A DNA stretch of 64,000 bases from Anodontia alba (taxonomy: Eukaryota > Mollusca > Bivalvia > Lucinida > Lucinidae), in assembly GCA_964016985.1 (NCBI GenBank), contig OZ024823.1:111247459-111311458 (forward strand), in the 5' to 3' direction. The notes under the pieces are model-generated. The model did not search any database and was not told the origin of the DNA. It saw only the letters and a program-made list of their open reading frames with translations. Shown here in pieces: positions 54,186 through 64,000 of the stretch. The stretch's first letter is position 1. Each line of letters starts with the position of its first letter. Both the position numbers and the translations under genes were made by a program.

Positions 54186-54262
54186 TATTTTCTACAGTGA
54201 TAGCTCTTTTTTTTTGAGGGGGGGGGGGGGTTCTTGTTTTTTTTTTTTTTTTTTTTTTTTCA
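54186..54262. repeat. Poly(T)/poly(G) low-complexity tract
   Basis: A T-run, an uninterrupted G-run of about 12 and a T-run of about 24 bases, in an SRBD1 intron. Confidence 0.95.
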
Positions 54263-54709
54263 GAACTTTTTAATGGAATTGATGTACTGTTAGGGGAGGT
54301 AACTTTCAAAATTGTTTTGCCATGTTTTTGAAAAGGGGTCTACTCTAAAGGATTATCTCCCCTCAGGAGCAAATTCTTTGCTTGTAGAGTAGATCATTGT
54401 TCAGTAGGGACTGGTGTACAAGAAAGCAAACAGGAAGTCACAAAAGTTGTCACCCATGTGAAAAATGGCAGAACATGTACCAGTCCCCTTTCTGTGAGCA
54501 TTCTTTGTAACACAACATTTTGAAACAGTTTTCTTATTATTTCCAAAAACAGGATTTGACATTTCATGTGAATTGTGCTTGAAATGTTTAATCCTGTTTT
54601 CTGGAAAAAATAAGAAAAACAATTTGTTGTCTGCTGAATCAGTTCAGAGAGTGGTAAAGGTTAATTCAGTGGAGAATTTGAAATTTGAATAACATGCCCT
54701 CCATTACAG

Positions 54710-54827
54710 ATCAGTCCAGCATAAAATAGAGAGTGTAATTGCTGCAGTAGAGAAGTTGGGTAAGATGACGGCTGGGCTCCGGGTGGCTCTTAGAAATGCT
54801 CAGATGATGACTGAAGTAGAAGATCTG
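54710..54827 (+). CDS. SRBD1: SRBD1 exon
   Basis: Encodes SVQHKIESVIAAVEKLGKMT and AGLRVALRNAQMMTEVEDL. The first base completes the split Lys codon from 52622. The acceptor is CATTACAG and the donor is CTG|GTAAGT. It is a helical segment typical of the Tex N-terminal domain, ending in the conserved lEDLY.PYK junction. Confidence 0.93.
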
Positions 54828-55394
54828 GTAAGTATAACAGTCAGGGCCCAGTTGTTCAAAGCTAACGACGTCGTTAGTTAACGATTCGTTAAAATTTACA
54901 TCGAGTGATAAGCAAATATTCTGAAATTTTTTGCTGAAAAATGTGAGTAGCTTTTGCAGTGCAAAAGCTACTCACATTTTTTCAGCAAAAAATATCAGAA
55001 TATTGTATATTGAATCAGCTAAAACACCTAACGAAATGACCCTTAAAGAGCTCATTAAGGTAACCATGCTTTGAACAACTGGGCCCAGTTTACCTAACCA
55101 CACATAAGAAGAACAGTATCAGTTTGACTGTGCTTTAGGGGTTTCCAAGTAAGTTTTTTCTTTAACCTTTTCAACATTGTAGACCAACACACCTGCCTAA
55201 TGAGACATCTTATCAGGATCTACACTGTTTACTATTCAGTTATTCAGTTGACTTAAACTCCTATTTTCAACAATGGACCTGTCTAAATTTAAAGATGGAA
55301 GATACCACTTCAGGAACTCAGGGGTGAACGGTTTAATTGTCTTAAAAAACATATGTTGTTGGTACATGTTAAAATAAAATGTTATGAGTACCTA

Positions 55395-55785
55395 CAATGT
55401 GTCTTCATTAAGATTTAGAAATAAGAAAAAGCTCAGAGTACCCACAGTGTGTTTTCATTGAGAAATAAGAACGCATTCCCAATACCCACAGTGTGTTTTC
55501 ATTGAGCAATAAGAAAGCATTCCCAATACCCACAGTGTGTTTTCATTGAGAAATAAGAAAGCATTCTCAATACCCACAGTGTGTTTTCATTGAGAAATAA
55601 GAAAGCATTCTCAGTACCCACAGTGTGTTTTCATTGAGAAATAAGAAAACATTCTCAATACCCACAGTGTGTTTTCATTGAGAAATAAGAAAGCATTCTC
55701 AGTACCCGCAGTGTGTTTGCATTAAGAAATAAGCAAAAGTTCTGTGTACCCACAGTGTGTTTTCAATGAAAAATAAGAAAAATAT
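55395..55785 (+). repeat. Minisatellite of about 43-bp units derived from half a family D element
   Basis: About eight to nine tandem units of TACCCACAGTGTGTTTTCAT then TGAGAAATAAGAAAGCATTC. The unit equals the right half of family D (GTACCCACAACATATGTTTTCATGGAGAAATAAG) plus spacer. The inner units differ by single bases, pointing to recent expansion. It lies in an SRBD1 intron. Confidence 0.9.
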
Positions 55786-56395
55786 CAATATTGTTAGAGT
55801 GGAACCTCGATGAAGAGCCATCATTCAGCAGCAGTTACCTCCCTATAACAGCCACTTTTTCATTCCCCAGGCATGGTAGTACATCTTTAAGTATGCTACA
55901 ACAGCCACCTATCCACAACAGACAGTTTTGAGCATGCCCTGGTTTGTAAAGAGCACTATATTTTGTAGTGAAAAGAAGCATCTTATATACATGACATATA
56001 GAGTTATACCGGTGGTATTTATCTTAAGTACAGTTGAACTTCAATGACTTGAACATCTATGGAGCCATGGAAATTTGTTCTAGACATGAATAGTTCGAGC
56101 CACAGTGTGCCAGGTCAGGAGACAGACTATGAGTACCCCAACTTAGACACTTTTTCAACAAAAAAGTATCGCTATTTTTCTTATTTCTGCTGGAAATTCA
56201 TTTGTTGTTAGTAATTAGAAGCACTTTGCCAAGGTGCCTTTAATGAGTATCCACACATGTTTTCGTGGAAAATTAAGAAGGAAAAAATCTGGTTGATACC
56301 TCCTCTTATCTAAAGCTATGAGAAGATATAGAACCTGAAGAGGCTATGGATGCTGATATCACTGATAATATGATTTCATTTTGTCTATTTTCTAG

Positions 56396-56534
56396 TACGC
56401 GCCATACAAGCCTGGTAACAAAGGAAGTCTTGCTGAGAGGTCCAGGGCACTAGGACTTGAGCCCTTGGCCTTACAGTTTGTGAATGGAGACAACGGTATC
56501 TTCCCTATGAAGTATGTTAAAGCCGAGGAAAAAG
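56396..56534 (+). CDS. SRBD1: SRBD1 exon
   Basis: Encodes YAPYKPGNKGSLAERSRALG, LEPLALQFVNG and FPMKYVKAEEK. The YAPYK.g.K...A...GLEPLA block is highly characteristic of Tex/SRBD1. The acceptor is TTTCTAG and the donor is AAAG|GTAAAT. The split Gly codon continues at 58947. Confidence 0.95.
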
Positions 56535-57039
56535 GTAAATACATGTATTTATCAGTATATGATAGGGCTGGCTAATTAGAGCTGAAAAGATAATTGATTA
56601 TCAGTCCTGCCATTGTGATTGATAACCGATTTGTAATCACTGAAGATTTGGTCATAAGTTTACCTGTATGTCTGAGCATGACCCTAATCATAAGTTATAC
56701 TTTACTGTACATATTTGGCTAGACAAGCCTGAGCAAACAGAGAAGACCCAGATGAGATGGCGCAAAAGGCGGCATCTCATCAGGGTCTACACTGTTTGCC
56801 ACTCATTCAGCTATTTTAAGACACAACATTGGGTAGTAAAGTGTACTTGTTCAAATTTTAGATAAAGTATAGTAAGGAGTTGAGGTGTCTGAATTCTAAG
56901 GGTAAATACTGTAAATAACAGACATAGAAATCAAATGATCGGTTATTAGCAAATATGTAACAATGATCATTTTTGTGGAATTTATCGATCAATTAATTGA
57001 TAATTTGATTAATTGTGCCAGCTGTAGTATATGACCTAA

Positions 57040-57690
57040 CAGCTTATTATAGCCCTTTGAAAAAGTGGGGCTATACTGGATTTGCCATGTCCTTCCATGA
57101 TTCCGTGATTCTGTGACTGCAAAATTAAAATGCATTTTGCTTAATAACTTTTATGTTTGTGGTCCTACTTCAATGAAACTTATACTACACATGGTCTCTG
57201 AGGTAAGTAAGGTGTAGTTGCAGAATAGTGGCCAAGGGCCCATAACTCTTGGTAGGTTTTCAAAATTTAAAATGCATTTTGCTGAATAATTTTTGTTTGT
57301 GGTCCTACTTCAGTGAACCTTATACCACATTTGATCTCTAAGGTAAGGAAGGGTTAGTGGCAGAATGGTGGCCAAGGGCCCATAACTCTTGGAGTTATGT
57401 CCCTTGATAGGTTTCAAATTTTGCCATTCTTGAAAATTTTAACAGATTTCTCAGGAACTATCAAAGCTAGAAAGCTGAAAGTCTGATAAACATGGACAAT
57501 GACTGTATGCATGCGTGTATACTGGAACATGGGCCAAGGGTCCATAATTCTTGGGAGTTATTCCCTTAGTAGGTTTTCAAAAAATTAAAATGCATTTTGC
57601 TTAATAACTTTTATGTTTGTGGTTCTACTTAGATGAAACTTATACCACACTTTGTTTCTAAGGTAAGGAAGGTGTAGTGACAGAAAAAAG
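57040..57690 (+). mobile_element. Tandem-repeat element, 3'-truncated, fused to a family B end
   Basis: 5' hairpin TATAGCCCTTTGAAAAAGTGGGGCTATA, then about four diverged units with AAAATGCATTTTGCT.AATAA, TTTTATGTTTGTGGTCCTAC, TTCAATGAAACTTATAC, and GTGGCCAAGGGCCCATAACTC. No microsatellite or 3' hairpin: the sequence passes at about 57688 into a truncated family B end. Confidence 0.7.
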
Positions 57691-58946
57691 TGGGGTTTAA
57701 GGGGGTCAACATTATACAGGCATGTTTTCATGATGTTCAAACTTTCCTGGTGATAGTTAGAAAATTGCCAAACTGTTTTTGAAAGGAATAACCCTTGAGA
57801 GCAATGAATTTACACACAAAAATGAAAATAGCTGAAGGGTAAATTTTTTCTGGATTAGACTAGTTAGTTTGAGCCAATAAGGCCTCAACAGTGATCCTCA
57901 TATATTTTCTGAAAAATTCCAGGGCCCAATTATTCAAAGCAACGTTAGCTTAACGAGAATGATCAAAGTTTTAATGATACGTTAACTAAAAACATCTTTA
58001 GTTTTGAACAACTGGGCCCAGAATGGGTTTAATTATCACAAAGGACCAGAAAACATGAACTACATTGTGATGAAGTACTGGGGGGTGTCTTTTGGCCATG
58101 GCACTAAGACCAGCTATATGCTGTTTTTTCCACTTGTCGTACACCTGAATTTTTCCAGTATTACCAGTTGACTGTCAGTGAGAATTCAAACTCAGACTAC
58201 TTTACCTCAGCATTTGATATGTTTTGAATGATGCGTTCAAGCAGTTAGGAGAAATTCTGTCGTTTTCATATTTTCCCAGCCTTTACAAATATTTGGTGTT
58301 TTTTAGGACATTTCTCCTGTTATCGTCCACCTCAAATACATTGTTCAAAATAAACACCAAAAGCAAAACAAGCTTGCATTTACTTATTTTGTTTTACAGA
58401 ACCATCAATCATACCAACTTCTTTGTCGGCTTTTTCATTTTAGAACTTGACATTTTGTTATAAAATGTTAATTGTTGGGGTACCCTCTTGAAAATCTGGA
58501 AATTTTGCATATTTCACATTTTTGCTCCAGAAAATGTTTGGAAATAATATTTTGCAAACAAATAAGTAATAAAGATTATTATTTTAGCCAGAATTTACTT
58601 GTAAACTTACTTTGAAGTGTTGGCTATTTTCCTTTACTAGAATTGAAGGGTGGATACTTCAATACTTTACTAGTACATGAGAATGGATGATAACATGAGA
58701 ATGAGGAATAGTGAAGATAAATAGATTCTAAAGGAATGACCCTTGGGAGCAAAAATGAAAATAGCTGTAGTAAATGGTTTTCTGGGCCGGACTAGCTAGT
58801 TTCAACCAATTTGACCTTGTCAGTGAGTTTCATATAAGTGAATAAATTACGTTTTTAGATTTTGGATGTTTAGGATGAAAGGATTGAATCAGACATGTAT
58901 GTAGACTAACTGCAGAAGCATGTTTTTTTCCTGATTCTTTTTTTAG

Positions 58947-59043
58947 GTCTGGCTAATGTTGAAAAGGTTCTTGAAGGTGTTAAACACATTATAGCTGATA
59001 TGATCCACAAAGATACCCAGACAATGGACAGAGTGAGACAAAT
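58947..59043 (+). CDS. SRBD1: SRBD1 exon
   Basis: Encodes LANVEKVLEGVKHIIADMIH and KDTQTMDRVRQ. The GV.HI.ADMI.KD block is conserved in the family. The acceptor is TTTTTTAG and the donor is CAAAT|GTAAGA. Confidence 0.94.
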
Positions 59044-59864
59044 GTAAGACTTGTTACTTTTTTCATCTTGGGGTTTGAATGTTTGGAAATTTACATCGTG
59101 ACAAAGTTTCATAATATTTAAAAGTTTAGGTACATACATATTACCTTTAAAAGGCAAATTTTTAAAGCTGTGTTACTGTCTGGACTTATGCTCAATTATC
59201 ACTTGTCCACTGCATTTAGGATCTAGGTATCAGGGAAATATTTTTTCTTATTTCACCACAAAGCATATGTTGTAGGTACTCAACATTATATTTTCATGGA
59301 GAAATAAGAAAAATATCAATACTTTTGGATTGAAAAAAGCATCTTATAACGAGCTATGTTTTACTTATTTTGCCATGAAAACTTATGTTGTGGGTACTTA
59401 TTAGAAGCATCACACAGATGTGCTTGTAAAATATTTTGTTGGTAGCCTTACTGAGGTATACTTTTAATAAGTACTCCAACATATGTTTTCTTGAAGAAAT
59501 TAGAAAAATATCAGGGCCCAGTTGTTCAAAGCGTCGTTAGCTTAACGAGTTTGTTAATGGTCATTTCGTTAACTGTTTTAGCGGATTCAATATACAATAT
59601 TCTGATATTTTTTTGCTGAAAAAATGTGAGTAGCTTTTGCATTGCAAAAGATACTCACATTTTTTCAGCAAAAAATTTCAGTGTATTTGCATATCACCCA
59701 ATGTAAATTTTAACGAATCGTTAACTAACGATGTTGTTAGCTTTGAACAACTGGGCCCAGTACTTTTCGGTTGAGTAAAGCATCTTATCTGAAGCTATGG
59801 CATGAGTATCAGTTTTGATGTCAAATGTCTTGCAAGCGATATTTATTTCCTTCTATATATATAG

Positions 59865-60069
59865 GTGTATGGAAGGTAATATAATGATTGAGTCCTCAAA
59901 GGTCAAAACAAACACTGCAAAATCGGAAGGAAAAAAGTCAGAAGGAAAAACAGGAGGAAAAAAGGGTGGAAAAACAGACACAAAGGCAGGAGGGAAACCA
60001 GAACAGAGCTATAAATTTGAAAATTACTTTGATAAGAAGATTCCTCAGAGATATATCAAACCACATCAG
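59865..60069 (+). CDS. SRBD1: SRBD1 exon with a Lys/Gly-rich insert
   Basis: Encodes CMEGNIMIESSKV, then a low-complexity basic stretch of EGKK and GGKK repeats, then YKFENYFDKKIPQRYIKPHQ. The YF..K......HQ end matches where SRBD1/Tex proteins enter the region before the central RNase H-like fold. The acceptor is ATATATAG and the donor is CAG|GTAACA. The rest of the gene (RNase H-like, helix-hairpin-helix and S1 domains) is not found in the window and should lie beyond 64 kb. Confidence 0.92.
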
Positions 60070-60699
60070 GTAACATAGCTAAATTAATGTTGTTTTGTAT
60101 AAGTAAGATCATGGGAATGTGTAAAGCAAATCTGATTGATGTCTGTGCCACAGCATAAAATGAATATATAATAAACAAACAGATGAATGGAGGCAATCAC
60201 CATTTGTAAACTCCACCGTAAGAATGATACAATCTACCTGAAGCGTCCCCTGGTTAAATAGTAAAACAGGTTTTGTGAGGAGTCAGGCATGATTGTCCTG
60301 CTGAATAAATTAAGATGCCACGCCCATGTCTAATTTTCAGCCAATCAGATTACTTGATCCAGGTGGTTGATATACATTCACATTCACAATGGTAAACAGT
60401 GCAGCTCCAGATCAATTGGCTTCTTTAGAAGCCAGCTGATCTGGATCTACATTGTTTGCAAAGGCGGGGTATATCTGGGTTCAGCAGGACAATGGTGAAG
60501 CTTCCCCAGGTTAAATAGTAAAACAAGTGTTTTTGATGAGTCAGACATAGCTCCAGATAAGAAGGACTTTCAGGTAAATATTTTTTTCTTATTTCTCATT
60601 AGAAGTGCCTCAATAAGGTGCTTCTAATATTATCCACAGCATACGCTTTAGTGGAGGTATAAAAATATATATTGTAGATAGGAAAATATCAATACATTT

Positions 60700-61035
60700 T
60701 TAGGGGTGGTTGGGTGAGGCAAAGGTGTCATGTATCTTGTGTCACCGGGGTGTACAACTGATATTGGCATACAGTTGGGCAAGGCCTGCTGTCCATGCAG
60801 CAGGTAAGGGTTGTGGGAGGGGGGGGGGGGGGAGGGGGAGGGGGTGGGGGAAGGTGGGGATTGTATTTCTTCTGTTTCTTCGGGTGGGGGGGTTGTATTT
60901 CTTCTGTTTCTTCAATTTCATTCGTTTTCCTCTTTCTCCCCTGTCCCTCTCTTTCAACTATCTCTTCTGTCTCTTTTATCCCTTTCTCTGGGAGATGACA
61001 CAGAATGACTCACAAAGGTTGACAATCCATCAATC
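60700..61035 (+). repeat. Interspersed repeat with pyrimidine-rich body (copy 2)
   Basis: Shares modules in order with the minus-strand copy at 48285-48600: ACAACTGATATTGGCATACA, GTTGGGCAAGGCCTGCTGTC, a G-rich expansion (60812-60845), TTCTTCTGTTTCTTC, CCCTGTCCCTCTCTTTC, CCCTTTCTCTGGGAGATGAC, and the tail GGTTGACAATCCATCAATCAATAC. The 131-residue frame across it is repeat-derived. Confidence 0.72.
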
Positions 61036-61050
61036 AATACTTTTTTTTTT

Positions 61051-61157
61051 GTTGAAACAAGTGCCTTATCTGGAGGGAACCCCTTTGAGGACCAAACAGT
61101 TATAAATGTAGATGGAACTATCACTATTAAGGATGATCCATTAAACCAGGTTTAAGC
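61051..61157 (+). other. Unassigned coding-like fragment
   Basis: One frame reads LSGGNPFEDQTVINVDGTIT then IKDDPLNQV and a stop at 61154. The composition is protein-like and unlike the flanking repeats, but there is no start, the upstream part reads into a family D tail, and it does not match SRBD1. It could be a retrocopy end or a transposon fragment. Confidence 0.25.
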
Positions 61158-61370
61158 CCCTCAAAGATTTTGCTGTTGACCATTCCAAGGCAGTATTTCT
61201 GTGGTAGTTCCTCTTTGTTTCTTAATTCAGTCTTTCTTTCTTTGCTCTGTTTTCAACAAATTTCTGTTTCATGTTGTTATTTCATGTGTCAAAAAAAAAA
61301 AAAAATGATGCCGTGAGGTCTCTGTTAGATCTGTAATTGAGGCCTTTTCTGGGTACACCATAGTCTCTTT

Positions 61371-61790
61371 ATAACACTTATTTGGATCCAAAGCCAAAAA
61401 ACAGTGTTAGCTAAACAGCTGTCTTGTACCCAAATAACAATGCGAAGATGATGTAGAAAAATTGACAATAAATGGTAATTTTTCTATATAATCTGTTCAT
61501 TTTTGTTTGGCTGCAACACTTTTTGCATTCACTTTTAGATGATGTAGAAAAATTGACAATAAATGGTAATTTTTCTATATAATCTGTTCATTTTTGTTTG
61601 GCTGCAACACTTTTGGCATTCACTTTTAGATGATGTAGAAAAATTGACAATAAATGGTAATTTTTCTATATAATCTGTTCATTTTTCTTTGGCTGCAACA
61701 CTTTTGGCATTCACTTTTAAATCGTCTTATACCCAAAACCGTCTTATAATGAACCGTCATATATAGAGGTTCCAGTATATCTAATATTTA
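61371..61790. repeat. Pogo-like remnant containing a 91-bp triplication
   Basis: Three nearly identical 91-bp copies start at 61448, 61539 and 61630. Each holds the hairpin TAGAAAAATTGACAATAAAT..GGTAATTTTTCTA and CTGCAACACTTTTGGCATTC. Outside are CTCTTTATAACACTT and CCGTCATATATAGAGGTTCC. The layout parallels 11868-12058. Confidence 0.75.
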
Positions 61791-61865
61791 TTTATTTGAG
61801 GTATTTACCCTATTAAAGTACTCGGACAGATGTTTTGGACACATCAGCAGGTAGTAAAATGAACC

Positions 61866-62079
61866 TTAACCCTTGTCCTGCTGAACCCGAATATAACCTA
61901 CCTTTGCAAACAGTGTAGATCCAGATCAGATGGCTTCTGAAGAAGCTAACTGATCTGGCTCTGCACTGTTTGCCATTCAGTATTTGAATTTATATCAACA
62001 ACCTAGATCAAGTAATCTGATTGGCTGAAAATTAGAAGTGGGCGTGGCATCTTAATTTATTCAGCAGGACAAGGGTTAA
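61866..62079. repeat. Family A MITE inserted in a family F element
   Basis: TTAA at both ends (61866-61869 and 62076-62079). The left flank CAGCAGGTAGTAAAATGAACC and right flank ACAAAGTATGGTAAGGAG are adjacent parts of family F when rejoined, so family A moved later than this family F copy. Confidence 0.8.
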
Positions 62080-62605
62080 AACAAAGTATGGTAAGGAGTT
62101 ATAGACTGGTGTGCGAAGATTTTAGGAAAGATACAGTAGTATTAACTATACCATGTTTTGATGTCAAATGACAACTTAGTCAGTCTTTTGAGTTAAATAC
62201 ATGAAGCTGGACACATTTTCTGTTTTATATAAATTTTAAGGTTTATTCAGAGTACAAGAAATTACTCTTTGACTATGCTGGGTCTCATTTAAACAGTATT
62301 TTATTTGTATAAATCTTTACAGAGAAATGCAAAAATAGTACATACAGGTAGCATGTATGATATATCTATACTAAAGGGATTCAGAAGAATATCAACTGCT
62401 TTGCCCTTACTTTGTCAGTTAGGTTTAATGTATTGGCCATTTTAACTTCATAATACATTAACCTATAGATAATGTGCTATTCTATTCTGTTTTCACACCT
62501 TCCACAGAAAAAAAACGACCTTTCAGTCGTTAATTAAAGTCTTAAACCAGAAGGTCCCTTAGGCAGTTACCTGTGTGACGTAACTCTTCCCGCTCAATTG
62601 ACCAC
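62080..62605. other. No feature recognised
   Basis: Apart from the continuation of the split family F copy to about 62145, this is AT-rich SRBD1 intron with no element ends or coding signal noticed. Confidence 0.4.
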
Positions 62606-63031
62606 GTGTCAGTTTCTTTTCTGTGGACAAAGAAATTCAACAAGGATTATTTACCTGTGATAGAAATTTGGATTATTTCTTTCCTCACGGATAAATTTAT
62701 GTATCCTTGTGTTTCTTTTGTTTATTTATCACTCCTTTCACTTTCTGTGTTATTATTTAAAATTTTCAATTTTCGATTTCATGTATTTTTGACTGGTCTT
62801 TTTCCTCATGCGTTTTGGCGACTCTCGCTATTCGGCACAACGCTCGTGCGCGATCGGTTCGATAGTCGTGTTTATATATGCAGAATATTTTTGTTCTTTT
62901 CGTTCCAGGTTATTCAGCAATTACGATATGTTTTTCCTGGACTTTTGTTTGCAGAGATCTTCAGTTGGCTAAAGATTCTCATGGTGGAGAAGCTGATTGT
63001 AAAGAACTTGTCAACCCTTGATGGGTTATGA
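62606..63031 (+). other. 141-residue open frame of uncertain status
   Basis: A hydrophobic, Phe/Leu-rich frame (VYLSLLSLSVLLFKIFNF). No recognised domain, no splice evidence, and the base composition suggests a T-rich strand rather than selection. Part may belong to a repeat (GGGAGCCCCACCCCATATGG downstream). Kept only as a possibility. Confidence 0.15.
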
Positions 63032-63138
63032 GACAATTCTTTACTGATGGGAGCCCCACCCCATATGGCTATACTGCCGGGGTAAGACCCATCAAGGTGG
63101 CATCTTTGGGTACTTAGTATCCTATAAAGTCTAAGTCC

Positions 63139-63370
63139 ACCAGTCACCAGTCACCAGTCATCCAGTCACCAGTCAACCAGGCACCAGTCAATCAGCTTCA
63201 CCAGTCACCAGTCAATCAGGTGCCAGTCAACCAGGCACCAGTCACCAGTCATCCAGGTGCCAGTCAACCAGGCACCAGTCACCAGTCACCCAGTCACCAG
63301 TCACCAGTCACCCAGTCACCAGTCACCAGTCACCGATCAACCAGGCACCAGTCAACTAGTCTCCAGTCAA
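63139..63370 (+). repeat. Minisatellite of CACCAGTCA-type units
   Basis: About 25 short units mixing CACCAGTCA, ACCAGGCA, ATCCAGTCA, AATCAGGTGCCAGTCA. Higher-order blocks (GTCAACCAGGCACCAGTCACC) recur, indicating nested duplications. Confidence 0.95.
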
Positions 63371-63389
63371 TAATTTAATTATTTTCTGG

Positions 63390-63790
63390 AAAGACTTAGT
63401 TTCTGACATGTTTCACCGGACAAAATAGTCACGTATACTAACTTCCGGTCATTATGTCTAATTATTAAAAAAAAAAAAAAATTTTTCACTGGGCAAAGTA
63501 TCAGTAATATTTCTGATACTTATACCCGGTCATATTATTACATTATTTCTGATTTTTCACCAGGCAAACTTTTACAGAAAGTGTCTGGTCAATTTTTGCC
63601 TAATAATTAATTATCTTCGGGAAAAAGTTTCGAATACTTGTGCCCGCTCAGTTTTCATATATAATCTCCCTTTTTCATCGGACTAGAGTTACGAATACTA
63701 CTATCCGATCAATTTGTCAAATTACTTGTAACTTTACCGGGCAACAGTTACGAATATTAGTGTCCGGTCATTGTGTCGGGTAACTAGTGT
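63390..63790 (+). repeat. Degenerate repeat of paired CCGG hairpin units
   Basis: Six diverged units of 55-90 bp, each with TTCACCGG(A/G)CAAA..AGT..ACGAATACT..(G)T(G)CCCGGTCA-like sequence, so that ACCGGGCA and TGTCCGGT could pair within a unit. Examples start near 63412, 63486, 63547, 63617, 63677 and 63733. Function unknown. Confidence 0.6.
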
Positions 63791-64000
63791 CAAAATAATG
63801 ATTACTAATTCCCGAACAATCTATTATCGTTCATAGAGCTCCATTCACGTTTAAGTCAATGGATATAGGTTATTAAGTGAAATACATAATAACTTTTTAT
63901 ACAAAAAAAAAAAAATTCTGTAGTCTTTCCCAAATCAGACTAGAATTTTTAATATTCCATTGACTTATTATAGGTGTGTAATTCCATTAATATTTTAAAT

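Noticed and set aside
60710..61105. 131-residue frame with [17 protein letters not shown] as a possible SRBD1 exon
   Set aside because: It has AG/GT-like borders, but the sequence is an interspersed repeat present in inverse at 48285-48600 and does not match SRBD1.

Overview
This window looks like nuclear DNA from a bivalve mollusc, probably a heterodont clam. The basis is the intron-rich protein genes, a very dense load of short palindromic elements, tRNA-derived SINEs with an 'AACACAAACAAACA'-type tail, and several hairpin-capped tandem-repeat elements of the kind called pearl/HINE (non-autonomous Helitron-like) in bivalves. The species is inferred; no species-specific marker was identified.

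Two host genes can be supported exon by exon. (1) On the minus strand, 14799-49524, lies a complete CRY-DASH cryptochrome/photolyase gene: 12 coding exons, all with GT/AG junctions and matching phases, giving 522 codons plus stop. (2) On the plus strand, from about 52.36 kb to 60.07 kb and continuing past the window, are five exons of SRBD1 (Tex-like, S1 RNA-binding domain protein 1), covering its N-terminal Tex region. The two genes are head to head. A PAR-bZIP/D-box-type palindrome (TTACGTAA, 49558-49565) lies 34 bases upstream of the CRY-DASH start codon.

The first 14 kb carries a mariner transposase remnant, microsatellites, a 1.4-kb foldback element, and a tandem array of roughly 160-bp units (4.8-10.5 kb). 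An intact 662-residue Penelope-like reverse transcriptase ORF sits in the middle of that array. From 14 kb to 49 kb the CRY-DASH introns are packed with miniature inverted-repeat elements (called families A-M here), SINE copies, and at least three large hairpin-capped tandem-repeat elements (about 34.7-36.4, 36.75-38.6 and 45.9-47.7 kb). From 50 kb to 64 kb there is a 1.9-kb foldback element, SRBD1 with more of the same element families, a minisatellite that grew out of one of them (55.4-55.8 kb), a 91-bp triplication, and two terminal minisatellite-like regions.

There is no operon-like organisation. The two genes are ordinary eukaryotic genes; most of the remaining sequence is mobile or formerly mobile DNA. 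Several insertions can be ordered in time because one element interrupts another.
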